From positions 1-38,070 of the forward strand of contig JAFGNH010000159.1 in the NCBI GenBank assembly GCA_016927115.1: 38,070 nucleotides of DNA, in the 5' to 3' direction. Positions 7,797 to 16,107 of this stretch are shown here, piece by piece. Numbering within the stretch: the stretch's first letter is position 1; each line of letters opens with the position of its first letter. This stretch comes from Anaerolineales bacterium. GTDB lineage: Bacteria > Chloroflexota > Anaerolineae > Anaerolineales > E44-bin32. The notes under the pieces were generated by a model. It was not told the DNA's origin, made no database searches, and was given only the letters and a program-made list of their open reading frames with translations. Made by a program: the position numbers and the translations under genes.

Positions 7797-8699
7797 TCAA
7801 TTCTCCTTAAAGAAATCGATCAACCGCTCTACAATTTCCTCTCCCACCCGCGCCTGTCCTTCCGCAGTAGAAGCGCCAACATGCGGAGAACCAATAATCT
7901 GGTCAAGCTCAAAAAGCCGTGAGTATGTTGGAGGTTCCTCGGCAAACACATCCAGGGCTGCACCAGCAACCTTCCCGGACTTCACCGCTTCGTATAAAGC
8001 CTCCTCATCGACAACACCACCCCGAGCACAATTGACAATCCGGATACCATCTTTCATCTTTCCGATTGCATCCGCATCTATAATGTGATGAGTGGATTCT
8101 GTGTGTGGAACATGAAGGGTAATATAATCCGATTTTGCGAGCAGTTCATCGAGTGGAACAAGAACATGGATGTCGTTTACAGATGCGTAGGGGTCATATG
8201 CAATCACATTCATACCCAGAGCTGAGGCGCGTTTCGCTGTTTCCTGGCCAATGCGCCCGAACCCGATCACTCCCAGTGTTTTCCCGCCCAGTTCGGTTCC
8301 CTTGAACTTCTTTTTCTCCCAGAGGCCTGCCTTCATAGAAGCTGAAGCCTGGGGTATCCGCCTCGCCAGTGCGAATAAGTAACCTATCGCAAGCTCAGCT
8401 ACAGATGCCGAACTTGCTGCTGGTGTGTTAAGGACACTGATGCCTTTTGATTCAGCGTAGGCTACATCAATATTGTCCAACCCCACTCCACCTCGTACAA
8501 TCACTTTCAGCTTGTCCGCTTTATCAATAAGCGACTCTCGGATTTTCGTTCGACTCCGGACCACAACTGCATGGTAGGAACCAATCTCGTCCATTAACTC
8601 TTCAAAAGTAATGGAATCTCTTACATCAACATCGAATCCGGCTTCCCTGATTCCAGCCACTGCAGCTGCATCAACCGGATCACAAATCAATACTTTCAT
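7797..8699 (-). CDS. serA: D-3-phosphoglycerate dehydrogenase, short form
   Basis: A 300-residue NAD-dependent 2-hydroxyacid dehydrogenase, first step of the phosphorylated serine pathway (3-phosphoglycerate to 3-phosphohydroxypyruvate). The Rossmann motif is GFGRIG (146-151); the catalytic set is Arg226 (NCARGG), Glu255 (FAEEPP) and His273 (SPHVGAS). It lacks the C-terminal ACT or ASB domains of long SerA enzymes, so serine feedback through those domains is not expected. It sits between the aminotransferase gene and DUF1015 on the same strand. Short 2-hydroxyacid dehydrogenases can use other substrates (glyoxylate, hydroxypyruvate); the neighbour makes the serine route most likely. Confidence 0.85.
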   Translation of the reverse strand: MKVLICDPVDAAAVAGIREAGFDVDVRDSITFEELMDEIGSYHAVVVRSRTKIRESLIDKADKLKVIVRGGVGLDNIDVAYAESKGISVLNTPAASSASVAELAIGYLFALARRIPQASASMKAGLWEKKKFKGTELGGKTLGVIGFGRIGQETAKRASALGMNVIAYDPYASVNDIHVLVPLDELLAKSDYITLHVPHTESTHHIIDADAIGKMKDGIRIVNCARGGVVDEEALYEAVKSGKVAGAALDVFAEEPPTYSRLFELDQIIGSPHVGASTAEGQARVGEEIVERLIDFFKEN

Positions 8700-8770
8700 T
8701 TCCCATGCCTTTCTCTTTTAACCTCACATTGAGGCAAAATATCAGTAATAACAATAACGGCTTCAAAGGA

Positions 8771-9838
8771 TTAGAGATTGAGAATATCTTCTATCTGCCC
8801 GGTCAGCCACACGAGATCCTCCATCTGGAGATCACCCATGTGAGCGATACGGAACGCTTTCTCCTTCAGATTACCGTAACCATTGGAGATCATAGCACCC
8901 CGATTTCCCAGCTCCTTATTCAAATCAGCTACGGAGATGCCGCGTGTATTTTCCACATTGGTAACGGTTTGGGACAGGTAACGTTCATCACTGTAAAGCT
9001 TGAAGTACTTGCGAGCCCAATCCTGTATATAAGCCGCCATCTCGGAATGTCTCGCCCAGCGATTCTCGAGACCTTCTGCCAGAATTGCATCCATCTGGAC
9101 ATCCAGTGCCTGAATGAGACTGATTGCAGGTGTTGCCGGTGTCTGATGCTTGTCATATTTACTGTCCATCGCGTCCCACGCAAAATAATAACCACGATTG
9201 GGAATTTCCTTGCCGCGCTCTCGTGCTCGATCACTAACGGCACAAACCGTCAGTCCAGCAGGCAGAGCAAAACACTTCTGCACACCTGCAAGACAGACAT
9301 CAAGATTCCATGCATCAAATTCTATTTTTGTTCCTGCCATGCCACTTACAGCATCGACAAGAATCAAGACGTCTGGATATTTCTCATGAATCATTGCTGC
9401 AATATCTTTGACTGGATTCATAATGCCCGTGGAAGTTTCGTTCAAAACCAGGGTTATGGCATCATATTCTCTGGAGGAGAGAGCTTCATCCACCAATGCG
9501 GGAGTGATAGCCTGCCCCATGGCAACTTCGAGTTTATCTGCGGCAACACCATTCAGAAGCGTGATCTCATGCCATCGTTTTGAAAAAGCGCCGCAAACAG
9601 TGTTCAGGATTTTTTTTGTTGATGCCTGGCGAATCGACCCTTCCATCACACCGGTTGACGAGGAAGCAAACAGATATACATGTGCATCTGTATATAGCAT
9701 TTTTTGCAATTTGGGCGTCACAGATGCCTGAAGATCAGAATACTCTTTTGCCCGGTGGCCAATCATCGGAACAGCCTGAGCTTGTAGAATTTCGTTACGA
9801 ACATGAGTCGGACCGGGAATGAACAACTTCTTGTACAT
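8771..9838 (-). CDS. Class V aminotransferase, probable phosphoserine (or serine/alanine-glyoxylate) aminotransferase
   Basis: 355 residues with the PLP-fold class V pattern: substrate-phosphate loop FIPGPTHV (6-13), SSSTGVME (59-66), Asp162 in ILVDAVSG, and the PLP lysine Lys188 in GVQKCFALPAG. The sequence type is the alanine-glyoxylate/serine-pyruvate subfamily, which replaces classical SerC in several archaea and deep-branching bacteria. Followed by serA and DUF1015, it most likely makes phosphoserine from 3-phosphohydroxypyruvate and glutamate. The ATG at 9838 has AGGAG at 7 bases; the GTG at 9844 is too close to that site. Photorespiratory-type glyoxylate transamination is the alternative. 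Confidence 0.8.
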   Translation of the reverse strand: MYKKLFIPGPTHVRNEILQAQAVPMIGHRAKEYSDLQASVTPKLQKMLYTDAHVYLFASSSTGVMEGSIRQASTKKILNTVCGAFSKRWHEITLLNGVAADKLEVAMGQAITPALVDEALSSREYDAITLVLNETSTGIMNPVKDIAAMIHEKYPDVLILVDAVSGMAGTKIEFDAWNLDVCLAGVQKCFALPAGLTVCAVSDRARERGKEIPNRGYYFAWDAMDSKYDKHQTPATPAISLIQALDVQMDAILAEGLENRWARHSEMAAYIQDWARKYFKLYSDERYLSQTVTNVENTRGISVADLNKELGNRGAMISNGYGNLKEKAFRIAHMGDLQMEDLVWLTGQIEDILNL

Positions 9839-10164
9839 GAGCACTCTCCTCTAAGGTTTTGTTCTTTATTGATTTTCTCGTATACATATCCCAAAAAAAC
9901 CGGGAGGGAAATCTATAATGCTACGCTTTTAGGCGAAACTTATTGCGCGGTAGCTATCCCCCTTCCACAATCCTTCAGTTGATTATGTATGCATTTCTTT
10001 TCTATCTGGCACCAATATGTCTGCATCCTCAACCACCTTCTATCTGCTTCCCACCAGTTTTTACCTGCTTGTAACACTTCAGGAGCTTATTATATTTAAC
10101 TTTCAATTGTCCGACAATTGCAAGTGTTGTTTGTAACATCCTTCACTTTCACGATTACGTATTG
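9839..10164. other. Gene-free region between the divergent serine and thiolation operons
   Basis: No ORF with a ribosome site. It holds the inverted repeat described separately at 10104-10120 and should contain the promoter of the serine operon on minus, which I could not place with confidence. C/T-rich from about 9955 to 10075 on the plus strand. Confidence 0.4.
10104..10120. repeat. Palindromic hairpin CAATTGT-CCG-ACAATTG
   Basis: Seven-bp perfect arms around a three-base loop, 45 bases before the ttuB -35. A looser outer pair (AACACTT near 10071 and AAGTGTT near 10122) encloses it. It may be an operator for one of the divergent operons or a terminator relic; there is no T tract. Confidence 0.5.
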
Positions 10165-10193
10165 TTGACGCGCTGCTGCTTGCCCCGTAGAAT
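10165..10193 (+). promoter_or_regulatory. Sigma70-type promoter of ttuB-ttuA
   Basis: TTGACG (10165-10170), 17-base spacer, TAGAAT (10188-10193). Transcription would start near 10200, giving a leader of about 14 bases that just holds the GGGAG ribosome site at 10202-10206. Confidence 0.7.
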
Positions 10194-10213
10194 TGATACC
10201 CGGGAGAATTGAT

Positions 10214-10408
10214 ATGGATGTAAAACTCACCTTTCGTAGCAGGGAATATATGATTTCTTCGGGAATGACGCTGCGCTCAGCACTCCTTAAACTGAATATT
10301 CCGGTTGAATCTGTGCTTGCAGTCCGGCGAAATACACTCATTACAGATGACGAGATTTTAAAAGATGGCGATGAAATCAAGCTCGTGCCAGTCATCTCCG
10401 GTGGATAA
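10214..10408 (+). CDS. ttuB: Ubiquitin-like sulfur carrier protein (MoaD/ThiS/TtuB type)
   Basis: A 64-residue beta-grasp protein ending in VPVISGG. The C-terminal Gly-Gly is the site of adenylation and thiocarboxylation in ThiS, MoaD, TtuB and Urm1 proteins. The ATG at 10214 has GGGAG 7 bases upstream. The next gene, 26 bases on, encodes a TtuA-type tRNA thiolase, so it most likely delivers sulfur for 2-thiolation of tRNA uridine, as TtuB does in Thermus. No E1-like activating enzyme is in the window. A shared role in molybdopterin or thiamine synthesis cannot be ruled out. Confidence 0.75.
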   Translation: MDVKLTFRSREYMISSGMTLRSALLKLNIPVESVLAVRRNTLITDDEILKDGDEIKLVPVISGG

Positions 10409-10434
10409 TTAATCTACTATCAGGAAAACAAATC

Positions 10435-11376
10435 ATGCGTTGTAGAAGATGTGACTCAAAAGCAGTGATCAATATGAGGCAGCACAAACTCTCTCTGTGT
10501 GCTGAACACTTTATCGCCTGGTTTCAGGATCATGTTGCCAGGACCATTGAACGTCATCATATGTTCAGCAAAGATGACAGACTTCTCCTCGCAGTATCTG
10601 GAGGCAAAGACTCTCTTGTCTTATGGGATATTTTGATCCATCTTGGCTATAATACCGATGGTCTCTATATCAACCTTGGTATTAACGAAGAGATCTCCTA
10701 TTCAGATCAATCCGCAGAAAAATGCTTCCGGTATGCAGAGAAAAATCATCTTTTCCTGCATCAAGTTAATATTCCACAAAAATACGGATTGTCAATTCCT
10801 GATGCTGCAAAAAAGTCGTATCGTTCTAAAAATCGCACCTGCGCATTATGCGGACTGACCAAAAGACACGTTTTTAACGAAATTGCTACCAAATACCAGT
10901 ACGATGTTCTTCTCACCGGGCATAACCTCGATGATGAAGCTTCCGTGCTCTTTGGCAATACGGTAAATTGGCTGGGGAAATACCTTGCCAGACAATCCCC
11001 TGTCCTTGAAGCCTCCTCCAGCGGTTTTACAAAAAAAGCAAAACCTTTGTGCAGAGCCTATGAACGTGAGACTACCGCATACGCTATCATCAAAGGAATC
11101 AGCTATTTTGAACAGGAATGCCCTTTTGCAGCAGGAGCTACCACTTTATCCAACAAGGTTCTGCTGAATGATATCGAAGCAGAGACACCGGGCTTCAAGC
11201 AGCGTTTTTATCTATCTTTCCTTAAAGCAAAGGAGGAGGGGCTCTTCGACCCCTCCCTCTCTGATCGCAATACTGATTTCCAACCATGCAGTCGCTGTGG
11301 GCAACCAACCTCCAATCCGGAAGTCTGTAACTTCTGCCGCACCTGGGAGAATATCCTTGTTTCCAGGGATTCTTGA
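10435..11376 (+). CDS. ttuA: tRNA 2-thiouridine synthetase, TtuA/Ncs6 family
   Basis: 313 residues with all family elements: N-terminal zinc ligands Cys3, Cys6, Cys22 and His25; PP-loop SGGKDS (55-60) for ATP-dependent tRNA adenylation; Cys136, Cys139 and Cys229, the three expected [4Fe-4S] ligands; and a C-terminal zinc knuckle Cys285, Cys288, Cys298, Cys301. In Thermus the protein thiolates U54 in the T loop with sulfur from TtuB; archaeal and eukaryotic Ncs6 relatives act on U34. The preceding TtuB-like gene favours the U54 role. Base 54 thiolation is typical of heat-adapted organisms, so the lineage may have thermophilic roots (inference). Confidence 0.8.
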   Translation: MRCRRCDSKAVINMRQHKLSLCAEHFIAWFQDHVARTIERHHMFSKDDRLLLAVSGGKDSLVLWDILIHLGYNTDGLYINLGINEEISYSDQSAEKCFRYAEKNHLFLHQVNIPQKYGLSIPDAAKKSYRSKNRTCALCGLTKRHVFNEIATKYQYDVLLTGHNLDDEASVLFGNTVNWLGKYLARQSPVLEASSSGFTKKAKPLCRAYERETTAYAIIKGISYFEQECPFAAGATTLSNKVLLNDIEAETPGFKQRFYLSFLKAKEEGLFDPSLSDRNTDFQPCSRCGQPTSNPEVCNFCRTWENILVSRDS

Positions 11377-11394
11377 ATACTACCTCCCACATAG

Positions 11395-11434
11395 CCTTGT
11401 ACAGACAGATTGATACCGTCAGGCTGTCTCAAGG
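11395..11434. terminator. Possible hairpin between convergent ttuA and glnA
   Basis: CCTTG + AGACAG on the left (11395-11408) pair with CTGTCT + CAAGG on the right (11424-11434), an interrupted 11-bp stem overlapping the end of glnA. No T tract, so only position supports a terminator role. Confidence 0.35.
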
Positions 11435-12753
11435 TACTGGCGAACCTCCCAGTCGGTAACATGAGTGGTGAAATTCTCCCATTCGGACCGTTTTGCACGA
11501 AGGAAAGCTTCGACAGTCTCCGGTCCCAGCGCATTCTTTAAAACCTCATCCTTTTCGAACTCATCCAGTGCAGCACCCAGGGAATCGGGAAGCTGCCCAA
11601 TACCCAGTTCGTCAAGTTCCGCATCGTTCATCTCAAAGATATTGATATTGTTGACCGGGGGTGGGCATTCCATTTTCTTTTCAATACCATCCATACCAGC
11701 TGCCAGCATCGCAGTGAATGCAAGATAGGGATTGCTGGAAGGATCCGGAAACCGCAGCTCAGCGCGAGTAGCCATTGGTTTATCTACGCCGGCATGAGGA
11801 ATACGAATCATTGCAGAGCGGTTCATCTGTGCCCAGCAAATATAAACCGGTGCTTCATATCCCGGGACTATTCGCTTGTAAGAATTGACTGTTGGCGCTA
11901 CAACGGCTGCCAGTGCCCTTGCATGATGGAGCTGTCCAGCCATAAAGTGATACGCCATACTGGAAAGATGGAATTCATCATTTGCATCAAAGAACAGGTT
12001 GTTTCCTTCCATATCGGCGATAGATTGGTGACAATGCATACCGGATCCATTAATTCCATGGATAGGCTTGGGCATAAATGTAGCCGTAAGACCGGCTTCC
12101 ACCGCCAGCGCCTTTACTGTATATTTCATGGTTACGACATTGTCTGCAGTCCGTAGTGCGTCTGCAAACTGAAAGTCGATCTCATGTTGACCAAGCGCTA
12201 CTTCATGATGCCCCATTTCTATTTCAAGGCCCATCTTCGTCAAGGCGCCCATCAGCTCGGCTCTCACTCGCTGCGCATCGTCCCTTGCCGAAAAATCAAA
12301 GTAGCCACCAATGTCGTAAGGAACTGGGTGAATACTGTCTGGGCCATTCTTTTTAATCAGGAAGAACTCAGGCTCGGAACCCACAAAGTACTTCCAGCCC
12401 TTTTTGTCGAGTTTTTCCAGATACATTTTCAGCACATTTCGAGGGGACCCTCGAAACATGGTGCCGGATGGTGTATACACATCACAGAAGATACGCGCAC
12501 GCTTGCGCTCCTCCTGGCTCCAGGGCAGAACAGCGTAGGTTTCTCCATCTGGAACCAGCATCATGTCACTTTCCTGGATGCGCGCAAAGCCCTCGATCGA
12601 AGATCCATCAAAGAAAATTCCATCTCCGATCACTGATTCCAGTTTTGATGCAGGAATATCTACACTTTTTACCCCCCCGGTCACATCGGTGAACTGTAGG
12701 CAAATGAATTTGACTCCGTCCTCCCTTACTCGTTTCAATAATTCCTCACTCAT
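11419..12753 (-). CDS. glnA: Glutamine synthetase type I (alpha subtype)
   Basis: 444 residues, the length of the Bacillus-type GSI-alpha. Makes glutamine from glutamate, ammonia and ATP in a dodecamer. Seen: DGSSIEGFARIQESDM (beta-grasp region), metal-site EPEFFL, GINGSGMHCHQS, the ATP/glutamate loop NSYKRIVPGYEAPVYICW and RAELRFPDPSSNPYLA. The adenylylation tyrosine segment (NLYDLP in GSI-beta) reads NIFEM, so there is no target Tyr and control by GlnE is not expected; feedback or a GlnR-like regulator is more likely. The start is the ATG at 12753 with AAAGGAG 7 bases upstream. The promoter lies at 12856-12884. Confidence 0.95.
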   Translation of the reverse strand: MSEELLKRVREDGVKFICLQFTDVTGGVKSVDIPASKLESVIGDGIFFDGSSIEGFARIQESDMMLVPDGETYAVLPWSQEERKRARIFCDVYTPSGTMFRGSPRNVLKMYLEKLDKKGWKYFVGSEPEFFLIKKNGPDSIHPVPYDIGGYFDFSARDDAQRVRAELMGALTKMGLEIEMGHHEVALGQHEIDFQFADALRTADNVVTMKYTVKALAVEAGLTATFMPKPIHGINGSGMHCHQSIADMEGNNLFFDANDEFHLSSMAYHFMAGQLHHARALAAVVAPTVNSYKRIVPGYEAPVYICWAQMNRSAMIRIPHAGVDKPMATRAELRFPDPSSNPYLAFTAMLAAGMDGIEKKMECPPPVNNINIFEMNDAELDELGIGQLPDSLGAALDEFEKDEVLKNALGPETVEAFLRAKRSEWENFTTHVTDWEVRQYLETA

Positions 12754-12855
12754 GATTCTACTCCTTTGGCTGATTTTCGAGCTCTCTTTCCCGATTACTT
12801 GTAGCTTGTACACTTATTTCTAAGTCCCTCTATACAGGTTCTAATTAAATGTCTT

Positions 12856-12884
12856 AGAATACCACCGAGCAGAATAGATTGCAA
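12856..12884 (-). promoter_or_regulatory. Promoter of glnA
   Basis: On the minus strand: TTGCAA (12884-12879), 17-base spacer, TATTCT (12861-12856), with TGG directly before the -10 as an extended element. Leader of about 95 bases to the ATG. Confidence 0.55.
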
Positions 12885-13134
12885 ACGAAATTTTATATTT
12901 TATATCGGGAAATTATCTGACTGAGGTGCGTACAGTTAGAGGTATACGAAAGAATCCAGAAGTTGATACTTATCCTGCGCATTCTCAATCTTGAACGCCT
13001 GATAAACCTCTTCCCCCAAGACAATACACAGGAGTTCTGCCATAAGCAAGACTCACTGCTCATAACATAAACCGGTAATTTGAATTTTCCTAAAATTTAG
13101 TCCGATGCGGTTTGGGCTTCCTGCGGCTTAGGAT
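12885..13134. other. Gene-free stretch between glnA promoter and tilS end
   Basis: No ORF with a ribosome site and no RNA gene recognised. Direct GC-rich TGCGG repeats and a CCTAA/TTAGG pair lie near 13090-13133, just after the tilS stop, and may form its terminator, but the pairing is not clean. Confidence 0.35.
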
Positions 13135-14886
13135 TCAAGGAACTAATTTCAGATATCCCATCAAGATCTGCATACCCTCAGATGTTATTGTACAGGATCC
13201 ATCGGTAGAGAAATCTCCATCAGGCTCCAGCAGATGAATGCCGGTTCTTTGCTGCCATTCATGGATAAACTCAAAGAGCAGATCTGCTCTTATCCCAAGC
13301 TCGAACGCGGCTGTCGAAACTGATCCTTTCATATATAGGGCTGCTGCTAAAGCTTTATCCATCCGGGACCTGGGAAAATCCATTTCCCCGGATATCAGCT
13401 CGCTCGACAAATCCATACGGAGCGTTTCCAGTGGGTGAGTTAATCGAACGAGGACTGCCGTTTTTGTTGTCCGTGAGATTCTGGCCTGTGTGCTTCGTCG
13501 GAGCCCGGGCAGCCAGAGTACGGATACCTGATCAGACAGCAGCGGCCAGCGATTACGAAGTATTGAGGGGACTCTGGATTCCATCAGAACATCGCTGACT
13601 TTTTTCGACAGACCCCTTGTATCAAAGCTGATACGATCCCCTTGCAATTTGCCCCTCAGCCTTATTAGTCCATCCAGTTGATCCATATCAAAAGCAGCGC
13701 AGACGGGATTTAATTCAGATACGATATTTTTATATGTATCAGATTTTACAGCCGGAAAGACTTCAACCAGCAGTTTCCATCCATATCCCAGGTTAAATTC
13801 ATCCGATCCATTTTTAAGATATTGTGCCTCAGATCCGGTTTCCAGAAGCGGGTACTGTGGAAAAGCCAGTTCATCAATCCCCGTACAAATGATCCCCTCT
13901 TCTGCAGTCTGGATTAACTCAAAATCGGAGAGCAGAGGCATCCTCCTGGGCTTCCCGGTCCGGATCCCTTTTATTATGCGTTCAATAACAGCAAATGAAA
14001 GGTTGCGTTCTTCCGGCAGAAGCCTCCCAAGGAGTGAAACAAGAAAGGCACCTTGCAAAGCAGTTGGAAGTGTTAGGAACCGTGAACGCAAAACAGCATA
14101 GGATACCGGTCCTGTCTTACGGCAGACTTGATAAAACCGTTGATTAACCTCTGCGGAAACCCAGGCTTCCTGTTCTGTCATGAGGTGTCCAATTTGCAGC
14201 AGATGGGTGCGAATTCCAGCATTATACGTTTCCATGAGAGGAAGCAGTTCGTGCCGCAATCTGTTACGGAAGAAAGTCTGATCAAGATTACTGCTATCCC
14301 ATCGCGGAAAAATACCCAGATCGCTGCAGTGCTGCATGATATCAGTTCTATTAATAGAAAGAAGGGGTCTGATAAGACTGATTGGATGATTTTTCTCTGG
14401 ACTGCCCGGATCAGCCCACTGATTCATGAGTGTTTTCGGCAGCATGCCGCGTAAACCTGTCGGACCAGCGCCACGGAGCAGGTGCATCAGGATTGTCTCC
14501 ACCTGGTCATCAGCATTGTGGCCGACCGCAACAACATCAGCTTGACAACTCACTGCAGCCCGCCAAAGGAATTGGTAGCGATAGATTCGGGCAGCTTCCT
14601 CTAAAGACATACCTGATTGGAAAAGCTGCTCTTTTCCCGCCCGCTCGATAACACACTCACAGCCATACTGTTTGGCCAGATTTGCTACATACTCAGCATC
14701 TGATGCACTTTCAGGCCGGACCTGATGGTCGAAATGAGCGGCAATAACCGTACAGCCGAGATGAACCAGTGCATCGAGCAGGGTAATGCTGTCTGGCCCC
14801 CCCGACACAGCCACAAGCACGCGCTGCCCGGGTATGATCAGCTGAAACTCAGCAATGTAATCAGAAATCTTTGTGTACAAATTCAT
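13135..14886 (-). CDS. tilS: tRNA(Ile)-lysidine synthase with C-terminal winged-helix extension
   Basis: 583 residues. Converts C34 of the tRNA-Ile CAT anticodon to lysidine, changing its reading from AUG to AUA. The PP-loop is SGGPDS (28-33), followed by AAHFDHQVRP, GHNADDQVETILMHLLRG and the RNRLRHELLP motif of TilS; a C-terminal TilS substrate domain is at about 390-490. Most TilS proteins are 430-480 residues. Here residues about 509-583 add a segment with GSVSTAAFELGI, a helix and an ITSEGMQIL turn, which reads like the winged helix of ModE/LysR-type regulators. The ATG at 14886 has no Shine-Dalgarno but a TATAAT 9 bases upstream, so the mRNA is probably leaderless. Divergent from mreB. 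Confidence 0.9.
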   Translation of the reverse strand: MNLYTKISDYIAEFQLIIPGQRVLVAVSGGPDSITLLDALVHLGCTVIAAHFDHQVRPESASDAEYVANLAKQYGCECVIERAGKEQLFQSGMSLEEAARIYRYQFLWRAAVSCQADVVAVGHNADDQVETILMHLLRGAGPTGLRGMLPKTLMNQWADPGSPEKNHPISLIRPLLSINRTDIMQHCSDLGIFPRWDSSNLDQTFFRNRLRHELLPLMETYNAGIRTHLLQIGHLMTEQEAWVSAEVNQRFYQVCRKTGPVSYAVLRSRFLTLPTALQGAFLVSLLGRLLPEERNLSFAVIERIIKGIRTGKPRRMPLLSDFELIQTAEEGIICTGIDELAFPQYPLLETGSEAQYLKNGSDEFNLGYGWKLLVEVFPAVKSDTYKNIVSELNPVCAAFDMDQLDGLIRLRGKLQGDRISFDTRGLSKKVSDVLMESRVPSILRNRWPLLSDQVSVLWLPGLRRSTQARISRTTKTAVLVRLTHPLETLRMDLSSELISGEMDFPRSRMDKALAAALYMKGSVSTAAFELGIRADLLFEFIHEWQQRTGIHLLEPDGDFSTDGSCTITSEGMQILMGYLKLVP

Positions 14887-14895
14887 ATTGTGTCG

Positions 14896-14904
14896 ATTAT
14901 AGCA
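14896..14904 (-). promoter_or_regulatory. Extended -10 promoter of tilS (leaderless)
   Basis: TGCTATAAT on minus, TATAAT at 14901-14896. The expected start point is 1-3 bases before the ATG at 14886. No consensus -35. Confidence 0.65.
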
Positions 14905-14973
14905 TCTGGATTGAAAGGAATCCCTGTTATTATTAAATAAGAAAGAAAAGAAGAATCGCAATACTATTCGCTA

Positions 14974-14982
14974 TGGTATAAT
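14974..14982 (+). promoter_or_regulatory. Extended -10 promoter of the mreB operon
   Basis: TGGTATAAT on plus with TATAAT at 14977-14982, about 36 bases before the mreB start. The -35 region is not consensus. Confidence 0.65.
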
Positions 14983-15017
14983 CGCATCTTATGACCCCCC
15001 TTTAGAGGAGCGTTGAA

Positions 15018-16070
15018 TTGGCCTTTAATCCATTGAACTGGCTCTTGGGCCTTTTTTCCCTGGACATTGGTATCGATCTGGGAACAGCGAATACACTTGT
15101 TAATGTTCGCGGTAAAGGTATTGTTATCAATGAACCATCCTGGGTAGCCATAGACAAACGCACTCGTAATTCACTGAAAATTGGAGCTGCAGCGAAAGAA
15201 ATGGTTGGCCGTACACCAGCCAATATTCTGGCAATTCGCCCGCTGCGCGATGGGGTCATTTCTGAGTTTGACATCACCCGGGATATGCTTGAATACTTCA
15301 TTGGCCGGGCGCACGAGCAAACGCTTTCGCCTCTCCCAAGACCACGTGTTGTTATTGGCTTACCGCGAGGTGCTACCGAGGTCGAAAAGAGGGCTGTATA
15401 TGATGCCGCGATGGCTGCCGGAGCACGCCAGGCCTTCCTGATTGAAGAGCCAACTGCTGCTGCTCTGGGTGCTAACCTGCCTATATCCGATGTCCGTGGA
15501 TCCATGATTGTAGATATCGGAGGTGGAACCACAGAGGTTGCCGTATTCTCGATGGACAGTATTGTCGTTTCCCGATCTCTACGCATTGCCGGCGATGAGA
15601 TGGATCAGGACATCATTGCGTACATCCGCAATAAGTACAATCTCCTTATCGGGGAACGCATGTCGGAACGCATCAAAATCGAGATTGGTTCTGCCTATCC
15701 CCTTCCCAAAGAAAAAACCATGACTGTACGTGGACGTAATCTTGTCTCCGGGCTTCCGGAAGCAATTGAAATATCATCGATAGAAATCCGAGAAGCTATC
15801 AGTCGATCCGTGAAAGTTATTGTAGATTCAGTGCGTGAAGCTATTGACGAAACGCCACCCGAAATCATTGCTGACCTTATGGAGACAGGTTTATGCCTGG
15901 CCGGCGGTGGTTCCCAGCTCCAGGGTCTTCCCGAACGATTGATGAATGAACTCAGAATGCGCGTTTGGGTTGCCGAAGACCCAATGACCTGCGTGGCTCG
16001 AGGTGCCGGGTTGATCCTTGAAGATCTCGATGGCAATGCCAAGTACCTGGCCGGTTTCGAGCGCAGATAA
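15018..16070 (+). CDS. mreB: Rod shape-determining protein MreB
   Basis: 350-residue bacterial actin. Nucleotide-binding motifs of the actin/Hsp70 fold are present: phosphate 1 DIGIDLGTANTLV (12-24), EEPTAAALG, phosphate 2 DIGGGTTEVAV, and adenosine LAGGGSQLQG. It polymerises on the inner membrane and steers the elongation machinery (MreC, MreD, PBP2, RodA), all encoded downstream. The start is a TTG at 15018 with AGAGGAG 7 bases upstream; no in-frame ATG is near. First gene of the shape/division cluster. Confidence 0.95.
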   Translation: MAFNPLNWLLGLFSLDIGIDLGTANTLVNVRGKGIVINEPSWVAIDKRTRNSLKIGAAAKEMVGRTPANILAIRPLRDGVISEFDITRDMLEYFIGRAHEQTLSPLPRPRVVIGLPRGATEVEKRAVYDAAMAAGARQAFLIEEPTAAALGANLPISDVRGSMIVDIGGGTTEVAVFSMDSIVVSRSLRIAGDEMDQDIIAYIRNKYNLLIGERMSERIKIEIGSAYPLPKEKTMTVRGRNLVSGLPEAIEISSIEIREAISRSVKVIVDSVREAIDETPPEIIADLMETGLCLAGGGSQLQGLPERLMNELRMRVWVAEDPMTCVARGAGLILEDLDGNAKYLAGFERR

Positions 16071-16107
16071 GCTTGAAATCAATTATGAATGGTCTCCTGA
16101 TTCCATT

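Noticed and set aside
8705-9583. 292-codon open frame on plus
   Set aside because: Antisense shadow of the aminotransferase gene, whose motifs are clear.
15002-15586. 194-codon open frame on minus
   Set aside because: Antisense to mreB; Ser/Arg-rich composition typical of shadows.
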